Shown: positions 28,743 to 37,501 of the stretch, piece after piece | How positions within the stretch are numbered: position 1 is the first letter of the stretch | Layout: every line of letters begins with the position of its first letter | DNA from: Cenarchaeum symbiont of Oopsacas minuta | GTDB taxonomy: Archaea; Thermoproteota; Nitrososphaeria; Nitrososphaerales; Nitrosopumilaceae | Reading direction: 5' to 3' | Assembly (NCBI GenBank): GCA_029948415.1 | Contig: JAJIZT010000001.1 | Span: forward strand, 891,753 to 955,752 | Length of the DNA: 64,000 bases | The notes under the pieces: generated by a model | The model's input: only the letters and a program-made list of their open reading frames with translations | What the model was told of the DNA's origin: nothing | The model's database searches: none | Program-made: the position numbers and the translations under genes

Positions 28743-29770
28743 TATTTCACAATCTCACAATACCTCATAATTATTTTGGCTGCTTTGGTCATGCCCATTT
28801 TTGTTTTTGTCATTTTTCCATTTACTATGATTTTTCCAGACCATTCTGGATTTGTTCTACCCCAGTCTATGTTTTGGAGTCCAGTTAGTTTTCGTGTCCA
28901 TGTTTTTGGATATTTTTTTACTAGTAAATTTCCAGCAATTGCAATTGCTTCCAACATATTTGTATTTGCATGGACATAATCTTTTCTTAATTCTGAAGGG
29001 GTTGTTTTACCAGTTAATAGTACATTCCATTCTGGAATATTTTTACTAACAGTATTCCAAAAATCTATTGTAAATTCTTTATCCCTTTTAGTAAGATGTT
29101 TATTTTTACCAAGAAGGTTTTTAGTTGCATTCTCCAATCCACTTAATGTGAAAAATTTTGTAGATCGATTAGATATGGTGGTTTTTTCCATTTCTATTTT
29201 ATTACGAAATATTTTAACTTGTCTTGTTACATCAACTACATATGTTGCAAAATCATTTCGTCTATCATATAATATCCCGAGAGATTTTGTAGGTTTTACA
29301 GCATGTTTGTTTAGATCTGCAAACATTTGTTGACTTTTCTTTAATTTTAGATCTTCAAAAAACACAACAGATATTTCATCATTTCCAAGTGCAGATTTTT
29401 CAAATATGGCCTCTTTTATTGCATATATTCTATGTTGCCCATCATTGATCAATATAGAAGAATTTTGTGATATTGATATAGTTCCAAGATTATTATCTTT
29501 TTTAGATAACGCTTTAAATCCAATCGGACCATCAACTGATACGGTTACCGATGAAAATATGTAATCTTTTGGATTTGCGATCATATAGTCTCGGATTTTG
29601 GGAATTCTAGATTTCCGTAATGTTCGTTGTGCTCGTTGTTCGGCAGGGATGTCGACATCTGTATATGTAAACATTTTTGCTACAATCTTTAGACTACACA
29701 TTGCGATATAGAAATCACTACCTGCTTGATTACCCCGAACGGCACTAAATGTGTGGCAATTATGTGTCAT
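28742..29770 (-). CDS. dndB: DndB, DGQHR-domain regulator
   Basis: 342 residues. DGQHR at 110-114 within NDGQHRIYAIKEAI is the diagnostic motif. DndB represses or tunes dnd expression and modification frequency in bacteria and is dispensable for the chemistry. It is first in the operon. A possible Shine-Dalgarno (AGGAAGGA) lies about ten bases before the ATG. A perfect inverted repeat at 29827-29845 lies 57 bases upstream and could be its operator (inference). Confidence 0.92.
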   Translation of the reverse strand: MTHNCHTFSAVRGNQAGSDFYIAMCSLKIVAKMFTYTDVDIPAEQRAQRTLRKSRIPKIRDYMIANPKDYIFSSVTVSVDGPIGFKALSKKDNNLGTISISQNSSILINDGQHRIYAIKEAIFEKSALGNDEISVVFFEDLKLKKSQQMFADLNKHAVKPTKSLGILYDRRNDFATYVVDVTRQVKIFRNKIEMEKTTISNRSTKFFTLSGLENATKNLLGKNKHLTKRDKEFTIDFWNTVSKNIPEWNVLLTGKTTPSELRKDYVHANTNMLEAIAIAGNLLVKKYPKTWTRKLTGLQNIDWGRTNPEWSGKIIVNGKMTKTKMGMTKAAKIIMRYCEIVK

Positions 29771-29826
29771 GATGCGTTCCTTCCTGTAATTTAATTTGGA
29801 AGTATATTTTTGATGTAAAATATCTC

Positions 29827-29845
29827 ATTTCTGTTTTACAGAAAT
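29827..29845. promoter_or_regulatory. Perfect 8-bp palindrome upstream of the dnd operon
   Basis: ATTTCTGT-TTT-ACAGAAAT. It sits between dndB and the IS66-1 insertion at 29863, beside AT-rich TATA-like sequence (TATAATATAATA). Position and symmetry suggest an operator for DndB or another dimeric regulator. No second copy was found upstream of the plus-strand module by eye. Confidence 0.4.
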
Positions 29846-29862
29846 TGTTATAATATAATAAG

Positions 29863-31263
29863 TATGAGGTCAGCTCATGACTAACAAATTAGTCAATAAT
29901 GCACGATCATATAGATCCAAGTATATCAATAACTGATCCATTTCATGAGTAGACGTCCGACATACGATGAATTGGAAGAATGCGTGAGAGTTTTTACAGA
30001 AAAGATTGATGTAATGAGTAAGGAAAACACACTTCTCCGGAATCGACTCGCATATTACGAAAACCCCAACTCTCTACACGCTCACTTGAATATCTAAAAG
30101 AAAAACGTGAAAAACGCAAGGCAAGAGAAAACGGCGAATCGCCCCCACCAAAAAAATCAGGCGGCAGTCTAGGCCACAAAGGAACATCACGCAAACACAA
30201 TCCTTCTAGAACCGTAACTCATACCATGAAAAATACCAAATGCAATTGTGGCGGCACCATGAAATATTCATACACAAAAACACGTGACATTATGACCAGC
30301 AGTTGTAGAAGAGACTAGACATGAAATCAGCATGTGTGTATGTACAAACTGCAAACGCGTATGTGAAGCAGAAAATGATCTACCAAAATCAGGATCATAT
30401 GGCAAGAATATAATTGCCCTTGTTACCGAATACAGAGCAACAAGAATTCCATATGATCAAATACCTCAACTGGTCAAAACAGCGTGTGGTTTGGTTGTTG
30501 CAAAATCCACCGTAATCAACATGATCGCAAACGTCTCAGATCAGATGGAAAAAGATGCAAAAACAATAACAAATACAGTTGTCCAATCACCGTTTGTCAA
30601 TATTGATGAGACATCATACACACGAGATGGACAATTAGTTTGGGCATGGTGCATCACATACAAGAAAAATATTGCAATAATCATGAACAAGAGTCGCGGT
30701 GCATATGTTATGGACGCATATATGGACAAATTTTATGGTGTTGCAGTAACTGATGGATATCCAGTGTACAAGAGATTTGATCCTGGAGGAATGCATCAAC
30801 GATGCTGGGCTCACGAGCTGCGTGCTGCTAAACACATGTCAATGAGACATGGTGGTGCATACAGAAAACTCTATGAAGAGATGTGTATGCTGTTTGAGAA
30901 TACCAAAAACTATGCCAATTGTGGTGCAAGAGTTCGACATGCGTTTGAATACGCATTTGATTGCATGTTGGATAGATATCATAGCTTTGAAATGCCAGAA
31001 ATGAAGAGGTTGATCAAACGGTTGGTAAATGCCACAGAAACTCTATTTGCATTTATTGAGCATAAAGACATTCCACCTACAAACAATGCTGCCGAGCGTG
31101 CATTACGGGATGTTGTGGTTCGCCGTAAGATAAGCGGTCAGATCAGAGGATTGGAATCTATGAAAAGAATGTCCAACTTTCTAACGTGTGTTTTGACATG
31201 GAAAGCACACGGTAAGAACGTCTTTGAAGAGGTGTTACGTATTGTTTAATAGCTGACCTCATA
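29863..31263 (+). mobile_element. IS66 type 1, full-length copy between the two arms
   Basis: Bounded by 13-bp perfect inverted repeats TATGAGGTCAGCT (29863-29875) and AGCTGACCTCATA (31251-31263). No clear target duplication is seen. It lies in what must have been the divergent promoter region of the Dnd locus. A truncated second copy is at 31873-32714 and relics are at 4818-4932 and 41440-41486. Confidence 0.88.
29945..31249 (+). pseudogene. IS66-type transposase (type 1, copy 1), frameshifted
   Basis: The ATG at 29945 opens MSRRPTYDELEECVRVFTE and a coiled segment but stops after about 50 codons (HLNI-stop); the next frame continues YLKEKREKRKARENG, a zinc-binding region (NCGG), and another break falls near 30310. 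The catalytic part 30332-31249 is open for 305 residues: Asp in NIDETSYTR, Asp in VTDGYPVYKR and Glu in NNAAERALRD. DDE core intact, N-terminal DNA-binding part broken. Confidence 0.85.
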
Positions 31264-31625
31264 CATACTTGTATTATCTATTGCATCACTGATTATTTTA
31301 TCTAGTTTATGAGCTTTAATTAATGGAGGTCTGCCACTACGTGGCAGATCTCGTAGACCATCAATGCCTTTTTCATCAAAACGTTCTATCCATTGATTGA
31401 CCCATTCTGGAGTTCGAAATAAACTAGCTGCGACTTCTCCTATGTTCATATTGTTTACACGAACCATTTGTACTGCAACGATTCTGTCACGTATGTTTGG
31501 TTCTCTTTCTTTCCTATGGGCGTCTTTGAGTTGTTTACTTAGATTGTCCATACATGATTGAGAATGTACCGATCAAAAAACTTTGCGGTTAATGTGAATT
31601 CCAAAAGACTTATGCTCCATACTAT
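31264..31625 (-). mobile_element. IS630 type C, second 5' fragment
   Basis: Reverse copy of the 16342-16605 fragment, longer by about 33 codons. The inverted repeat ends at about 31625; the ORF from 31551 (MDNLSKQLKDAHRKEREPN) runs to the IS66-1 border, where it ends in the chimeric tail MYEVSY. One residue differs from the other copy in the shared part (R for H after MV). Confidence 0.85.
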
Positions 31626-31872
31626 ATCTAGCAGAATGTAACGGCGATATAAAACTGGATTACTTTCCTACAGCTTCTCCGTATCTGAGTGCTATTGAGA
31701 GATGTTGGGGAATGTGTAAATTGGAAACTATTCATTCTGAATACTATGAAACAGTCTGGGATATGAGATCAGCTGTGATGAATTATCTTAGAACCATGGT
31801 ATTCAAGATGGATATATTCACGTTTTTCAAAAGACGGGTTATTGTTTAAACTAACTTATGAGCGGCGGTATA
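31626..31872 (+). mobile_element. IS630 type B, 247-bp 3' fragment
   Basis: Starts inside the transposase (in the LAECNGDIKLDYFPTASP segment) and runs to the right inverted repeat (AACTTATGAGCGGCGGTATA). It is nearly identical to the 3' ends of the copies at 18995 and 41487 but keeps the Trp codon lost in copy 2. Confidence 0.87.
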
Positions 31873-32714
31873 TATGGCAAGAATATAATTGTCCTTGTTA
31901 CCGAATACAGGGCAACAAGAATTCCATATAATCAAATACCTCAACTGGTCAAAACAGCGTGTGGTTTGGTTGTTGCAAAATCCACCGTAATCAACATGAT
32001 CGCAAATGTCTCAGATCAAATGGAAAAAGATGCAAAAACAATAACAAATACAGTTGTCCAATCACCGTTTGTCAATATTGATGAGACATCATACACACGA
32101 GATGGACAATTAGTTTGGGCATGGTGCATCACATACAAGAAAAATATTGCAATAATCATGAACAAGAGTCGCGGTGTATATGTTATGGAATGCATATATG
32201 GACAAATTTTATGGTGTTGCAGTAACTGATGGATATTCCGTGTACAAGAGCGAGGAATGCATCAACGATGCTGGGCTCACGAGCTGCGTGCTGCTAAACA
32301 CATGTCAATGAGACATGGTGGTGCATACAGAAAACTCTATGAAGAGATGTGTATGCTGTTTGAGAATACCAAAAACTATGCCAATTGTGGTGCATGTGTT
32401 TGAATACGCATTTGATTGCATGTTGGATGGATATCGTAGCTTTGAAATGCCAGAAATGAAGAGGTTGATCAAACGGTTGGTAAATGCCACAGAAACTCTG
32501 CATTTATTGAGCATAAAGACATTCCACCTACAAACAATGCTGCCGAGCTTGTATTACGGGATGTTGTGGTTCGTCGTAAGATAAGCGGTCAGATCAGAGG
32601 ATTAGAGTCTATGAAAAGAATGTCCAACTTTCTAACATGTGTTTTGACATGGAAAGCACACGGTAAGCGCGTCTTTGAAGAGGTACTCCGTATTGTTTAA
32701 TAGCTGACCTCATA
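31873..32714 (+). mobile_element. IS66 type 1, 5'-truncated second copy
   Basis: Matches 30403-31263 but lacks the 5' part and has several small deletions relative to copy 1: 10-11 bases near 32250 (GTACAAGAGCGAGGAATG), 11 near 32393 and 4 near 32499, plus a one-base gain near 32189. The open frame 31858-32229 ends at the first of these. Right inverted repeat at 32702-32714. Confidence 0.88.
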
Positions 32715-32772
32715 CATCTAACACGCATTAAGGTATGACAATATAGATAAAATTATGTAAACTTTGCATAGT

Positions 32773-32780
32773 CTATAATA
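32773..32780 (+). promoter_or_regulatory. Likely TATA box of the plus-strand Dnd module
   Basis: CTATAATA lies about 22-29 bases before the HNH start ATG at 32802. The spacing suggests a leaderless transcript. It lies just outside the IS66-1 copy 2 border (32714), so the original promoter may have survived the insertions. Confidence 0.45.
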
Positions 32781-32801
32781 CATCTAAAATCTATATGGAT
32801 T

Positions 32802-34391
32802 ATGAGGTATGAGAATTATGAAAAAATGTTTCAGAATTTTTATGATAACGGACATATGGATTCTACATACAAAGGGGTTTTTCTATATGCATTAACAGAT
32901 GTTGGAAATTACGATTGCAAAGATCTAGTTGGTAAAACATGGCTGAATCCAGAAGGTGACAAGATCCGTGTAGAACTAGATTTTATAGCAATAAGATTTG
33001 CCAAATATTATTGGGATGTATTTCATGCCAATATCAGACATATTCCAAAAAACATGGCCGATAATCTAAATCCTGAACTTGACAACATCAATATATTTAA
33101 AATCATACAAACAGAAATAAAAAACAAAAATACCGTTCCAAATTTACATGAATTATCGACTCCAAACATGGAGGAATTTAGAAAATCTGTAATTAATCAA
33201 TCTATAAGAAGAGAAGTTTTAAAACATATTTTAAAAGATCTTGATGAATTATATGTAAGAATTCCTAAAAAAAACCACATTCTGATTGACAAAGAATTAA
33301 TTGAATTCATGAAAGAAAATATGAATAACATTCGTGCAAATATTGAAATCAAAATAGATGCACATTTAGAACCAATCAATCCTCAACTTAATCAAATTCA
33401 ATACCACATTGATTATCCTAGTCCATTTTACCATTATATTGAAAAACATAAAAAAAAGTACCCATCTCTTTTTTTAATCGGAGTGGAAAGTGAAGATTCA
33501 ATGAAAAATTATGTAAAAACTGTTGAAAAAAAAATTTTGCATGATGAATTATCTGAGGATTTTATATCTGTATGGGGATTACATTCAACAGTAGACAACA
33601 AACAAATTTGGAATCAAATTCAAAAAAAAGATATTATTTTATTTTCTAAAGATGGGATGTGTTTATCTAAAGGAATAGTTCATTCTATAATTCAAAATGC
33701 AGATATTGCAAAATCATTGTGGTCTGATACACAAGAAGGAACAATACGAGATCTAATGATACTAGTTAACGATGTAATTCCGTTTAGAATGAATTTAAAA
33801 TCATCTCGCATACAATTGATAAATCCAACAATGGATGACGAATACAATTTTGCGATAAAACAAGTACAAAATGATAAAGTGAATTATTTATCAAATGCTT
33901 ATAATGGAATTAATCATGCATTAGATAATATATCTGAACCTCACACAGATCTACTAGGAGAGGTACCACAAGATGTTCGTCTTAGATTAGAAAAAGGAGA
34001 ATCCATTGTACGTAAAGGTCAAAAAGAATTTAGAAATATGGTGTTAAGAAATTATCATTATCAATGTGCGGTATGTGGAATAACTGAAATAGATCTACTT
34101 GAAGCTAGCCACATATTACCTGTAAAACATCAAAACATTGCAGGAATGAAAGATAATGGGATTTGCCTATGTGTATTACATCATAAAATGTTTGATGGAG
34201 GATATTTGTATTTTGATGTTAATTATAATCTCATATTAAATAACAATATAAAATCAGAAAATCTCAAAAATTCATGTACAATTTTAAAAATCAATGAAAA
34301 TTCATGCGATTTATTGCCTTCGCAAAAATATCTTAAATTACATAGAATGAATTTTGGATTTGAGAAAAATGATCCAAATGGATTAGTGTAA
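32802..34391 (+). CDS. HNH endonuclease with possible modified-DNA reader domain
   Basis: 529 residues in three parts. Residues 1-110 (TYKGVFLYALTDV, FIAIRFAKYYWDVF, IRHIPKN) resemble the N-terminus of the HNH protein at 62342. Residues about 256-330 (WGLHSTVDNKQIW, KKDIILFSKDGM, LSKGIVHSIIQNADIAKSLW) follow the strand order of PUA/EVE-like readers. The C-terminal HNH domain has CAVC at 422-425, SHILP (His437) and VLHHKMFDGG (His460-461). As first gene of the plus-strand arm it is a candidate effector that senses the modification state of DNA. The reader call is a visual inference; the HNH call is firm. Confidence 0.8.
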   Translation: MRYENYEKMFQNFYDNGHMDSTYKGVFLYALTDVGNYDCKDLVGKTWLNPEGDKIRVELDFIAIRFAKYYWDVFHANIRHIPKNMADNLNPELDNINIFKIIQTEIKNKNTVPNLHELSTPNMEEFRKSVINQSIRREVLKHILKDLDELYVRIPKKNHILIDKELIEFMKENMNNIRANIEIKIDAHLEPINPQLNQIQYHIDYPSPFYHYIEKHKKKYPSLFLIGVESEDSMKNYVKTVEKKILHDELSEDFISVWGLHSTVDNKQIWNQIQKKDIILFSKDGMCLSKGIVHSIIQNADIAKSLWSDTQEGTIRDLMILVNDVIPFRMNLKSSRIQLINPTMDDEYNFAIKQVQNDKVNYLSNAYNGINHALDNISEPHTDLLGEVPQDVRLRLEKGESIVRKGQKEFRNMVLRNYHYQCAVCGITEIDLLEASHILPVKHQNIAGMKDNGICLCVLHHKMFDGGYLYFDVNYNLILNNNIKSENLKNSCTILKINENSCDLLPSQKYLKLHRMNFGFEKNDPNGLV

Positions 34392-34395
34392 TAAT

Positions 34396-36528
34396 ATGAC
34401 ATTAAATGATACCATGGATTGGCCACGATCTAGATATGATTCTAGGATTAACAACATCGTGACAGAGTTTTTTATTCCAGCATTAAAAGAATCTACCACA
34501 TATAGAAGAATCGGAGGATTTTTTTCATCTACGAGTATAGCTCTTACTGCACGAGGAATTAATGAAATGATTAAAAATGAAGGAAAAATGCAACTTGTGA
34601 TCAGTCCAATTTTAACTAACGAGGATTCCATAATATTGAATAACTGTCCTAATGACAAAAGAGACGAAATTATTCATAAGTCCATATCCAATGGTTTAGA
34701 TTTATCTAAAGAATTTGAAAGAAATCATGTTGCAGCATTAGCTTATCTTCTAAAAAAAGGATTTTTGGAAATAAAAATTGATATTCAAATAGATCGTGAT
34801 GGCAAATGTGTAGATTATGATCAGGCATTACGGAAAAATTTACTTGATGAAAAACTTGGAATATTTCAAGATCGTGAAGGTAATGTAATTTCTTTCAGAG
34901 GGCCTATAAATGAAAATAAACAGAATTGGGAATGTGGCATATTTGAAATAACTGTAGATGTAGATTGGATTGATGGTCAAAGAACACATGTAATTGATGA
35001 TATTCGTAAATTTCAAAAAAAATGGGAAGATTCCAAAATGTTGAAACTCCCTCAAAAAACTAAAGAAATGCTGATCAAAAATGCACCTAGTAATATATCT
35101 GAATTAGATTTGACCAAGTTTAATGTTCCACAATGGGCAATGCTTCCAAACGGAAATATATTGTGGGATCATCAAATTCGAGCAATTAATTCGTGGCTAA
35201 ATGCTAAAAATCGAGGAATATTCAACATTGCAACTTCTGGAGGGAAAACCTTAGCGGCATTAGTTTCCGCAAGTCTGATGCCAGTAAAATCAATTGTATT
35301 GATTTTAGTCCCAACAATGGTTTTAACAACACAATGGGAAAAAGAAATTAGAGCGTTTATACATAATGTAGATCTAGTTATATGTGATAGTGATCATTCA
35401 AATTGGGATATAATTTTGCCAGGGAAACTAAGTGGACATATAACAAATGACGCTGTTTCTAGAAAACAACATCTACTAATATTATCAACAATGAAAACAG
35501 CAATATCTGAAAAATTTAGAAACAACTTTAAAAATATTCCATCCAAATTTCTTATGGTCATAGCTGATGAAGTACATCATCTAGGTGCGCCTAAATACAG
35601 CATGATTTTTGATATTGATGCTCAAAGAAGATTAGGACTGAGTGCTACATTTGAACGTGACTGGGATGAAATTGGCACAAATCGAATATTAAACTATTTT
35701 GGAAAACCTATTGATGAAATATACACTGTTGCGGACGGAATACGAGAGAAAAAACTTAGTCAATATGAATACCATCCATTTTTTGCATATTTGAATAATG
35801 AAGAATTTTTAGAACACATTGAACATTCAAAACAAATCAAAAAGACGTACTCACAACTGAAATCAACGAAAGATCATAATATGACAATAACTCTCGAAAA
35901 AAAATATAAACGATTACTTATGGATAGAGCACAAATACTTAAAAAAACAGAAGATAAAATTCGAGTTTATGGAGAAATATTAAAAACTTCCCCTAAAAAA
36001 CCATATGTTGTATTTGCTGATGATAATGATCAAGTAATAAAATTAAAAGAAATTCATAAAAAAATAATTTATGATATGAATCGTGGTAAACAAAATAATT
36101 TTGAAAAAGATGATATAATGATATTTTCTGGCAAGTTAAATAATTCTGAACGGAATAAAATATTAGAAGAATCAAAAAGTAATCAAACTCCTTTATTCTC
36201 CATGTATTGTTTAGATGAAGGTGTAGACATTCCAGAATTTCAATCTGCAATTCTTATTTCAAGTTATACGAGTAAGAGACAGTATATCCAACGAAGAGGG
36301 CGCATTCTTAGAACAAGCACTCGGGAGAAAATTGCACATTTATACGACATTATAGTTTTCCCAAATCCAGATATAAGTATCACTGATATGGAAGAAACAA
36401 AAATAATTGTAAGCAAGGAAAAAGAACGAGTAAGAGAATTATCACAAGATGCGATAAACAAATGGAATGTAGATGGAATTTTTAATAAAAAACTTAAAGA
36501 TATTGGTTTTATTGATCTAGATATCTGA
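34396..36528 (+). CDS. SF2 helicase with degenerate phospholipase-D-like N-terminus
   Basis: 710 residues. The first about 215 look like a PLD-type nuclease fold (NNIVTEFFIPALKES, RIGGFFSSTSIAL, GNVISFRGPINENKQNWE), but the HxK motif reads DEKLGIF and the GSxN motif reads GPIN, so catalytic residues are lost. The helicase motor has motif I ATSGGKT near 284, motif II DEVHH near 395, GLSATF, and motif VI QRRGRILR near 635. Annotated Dnd-associated restriction enzymes include helicases of this general kind. It follows the HNH gene by four bases and is followed by a non-coding break. Confidence 0.85.
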   Translation: MTLNDTMDWPRSRYDSRINNIVTEFFIPALKESTTYRRIGGFFSSTSIALTARGINEMIKNEGKMQLVISPILTNEDSIILNNCPNDKRDEIIHKSISNGLDLSKEFERNHVAALAYLLKKGFLEIKIDIQIDRDGKCVDYDQALRKNLLDEKLGIFQDREGNVISFRGPINENKQNWECGIFEITVDVDWIDGQRTHVIDDIRKFQKKWEDSKMLKLPQKTKEMLIKNAPSNISELDLTKFNVPQWAMLPNGNILWDHQIRAINSWLNAKNRGIFNIATSGGKTLAALVSASLMPVKSIVLILVPTMVLTTQWEKEIRAFIHNVDLVICDSDHSNWDIILPGKLSGHITNDAVSRKQHLLILSTMKTAISEKFRNNFKNIPSKFLMVIADEVHHLGAPKYSMIFDIDAQRRLGLSATFERDWDEIGTNRILNYFGKPIDEIYTVADGIREKKLSQYEYHPFFAYLNNEEFLEHIEHSKQIKKTYSQLKSTKDHNMTITLEKKYKRLLMDRAQILKKTEDKIRVYGEILKTSPKKPYVVFADDNDQVIKLKEIHKKIIYDMNRGKQNNFEKDDIMIFSGKLNNSERNKILEESKSNQTPLFSMYCLDEGVDIPEFQSAILISSYTSKRQYIQRRGRILRTSTREKIAHLYDIIVFPNPDISITDMEETKIIVSKEKERVRELSQDAINKWNVDGIFNKKLKDIGFIDLDI

Positions 36529-36598
36529 TCATTCAAAATAGAATTATCATACTGTGTTTTTTATCTGGTTGTTTTTTAATATATGTTTAAAATATTCG

Positions 36599-37064
36599 TT
36601 AAAAATAATTATGATGTTTAATTAATATTGACTGTTTTTGTGGAGTATGGAATATTGCACTACAAAGTATGAAACTTAAATTAAATAACAACAGCATCAT
36701 TAAAAATGGATAATATTCGTCTCCAACTATAGTGATGCATATGCTAATAATAGGATACATGATCATAACTGCTATATAAAAAATAGAATTTTTATGCAGG
36801 GATATTTCTTTCCATTCTGGGGTCACACGGAATACAATCCAACCTAAAATTCATAGAAATGATGTAACAAATAACTCCAAATTCTTCGAAATCTTGGAAC
36901 ATGTTAATTTTATACACAAGTCCCAATAACAAAGTTGCAATCAGAAATAGTGGTGTTGGATTTAATATTGTGGATGCAATTCGATCTAACATTGTTGTGG
37001 CTGGGTCTAGTCTGTTGCATAAGCTTCCTAGTATTGAAAATGTCAGGATGTGATTTGGGTACAA
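36599..37064 (-). pseudogene. Frameshifted membrane protein, possibly PAP2-like
   Basis: Two minus-strand frames join near 36826: 37064 to about 36800 gives MYPNHILTFSILGSL and a membrane segment (PTPLFLIATLLLGLVY); the other frame continues VFRVTPEWKEISLHKNSIF and two more hydrophobic segments. The join and the ISLH motif recall PAP2-type phosphatases, but that is tentative. It is opposite in direction to the Dnd arm and looks like foreign debris. The rest of 36529-37316 shows nothing I can call, apart from a 67-codon minus frame at 37074-37277 that I do not trust. Confidence 0.4.
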
Positions 37065-37316
37065 AAACTCGAGTTATGCAACTAAGTAGCATGGGTTACT
37101 AATATTATATACTATGGTTTGAGAATGTATTTGCTGTGATCCTGTAACCGTTCCAAAATAACTGCAATTATTTACACCAATTTTGACGTCAACATACTTC
37201 AAAAATTGTATTGCATGCACAATAATGTCGATCATATAATGTATTTTTTCATTCGAAATTGATGAAGTGTACTTCATCCTAATTAGATTTAAATCCTAGA
37301 ATGATAGTAAATTATC

Positions 37317-37496
37317 ATGTCTACCGCATATGATGAAATTCTTCAGATACTCTCAGATATAGAAAATGAAAATAACATTCCAACTGACACATTAAAAAAG
37401 ATCTATGAAATGGAATCTGCACATGTACATTTAAGATCTAGAATACAGATTCATGATACTATTCAAGGCATCATATCCGATGCAGCAGGACGGTAA
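37317..37496 (+). CDS. 59-residue acidic helical protein before the second SMC ATPase
   Basis: Reads MSTAYDEILQILSDIENEN ... LKKIYEMESAHVHLRS ... IISDAAGR and stops at TAA 37494-37496, five bases before the next ATG. It looks like one or two amphipathic helices, like the small proteins found beside ATPases in DNA-modification loci. Tight spacing to the SMC gene argues that it is real although it is short. No function can be assigned. Confidence 0.6.
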   Translation: MSTAYDEILQILSDIENENNIPTDTLKKIYEMESAHVHLRSRIQIHDTIQGIISDAAGR

Positions 37497-37501
37497 ACTA
37501 T

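Noticed and set aside
21135-29770. BREX, DISARM or DndFGH as alternative system names
   Set aside because: No methyltransferase, PglZ, DrmA/B or DptFGH-like HerA protein is present; the DGQHR, PP-loop, DndD, DndE and desulfurase set identifies Dnd.
29863-31263. 8-bp target duplication for IS66-1 copy 1
   Set aside because: Flanks (ATAATAAG and CATACTTG) do not match; probably lost by rearrangement.
37074-37277. 67-codon minus-strand frame
   Set aside because: Low complexity, no neighbours in phase, in a gap with a broken foreign gene. Its end shares GCAACTAAGTAGCAT in reverse with the 15881 repeat, which suggests debris.
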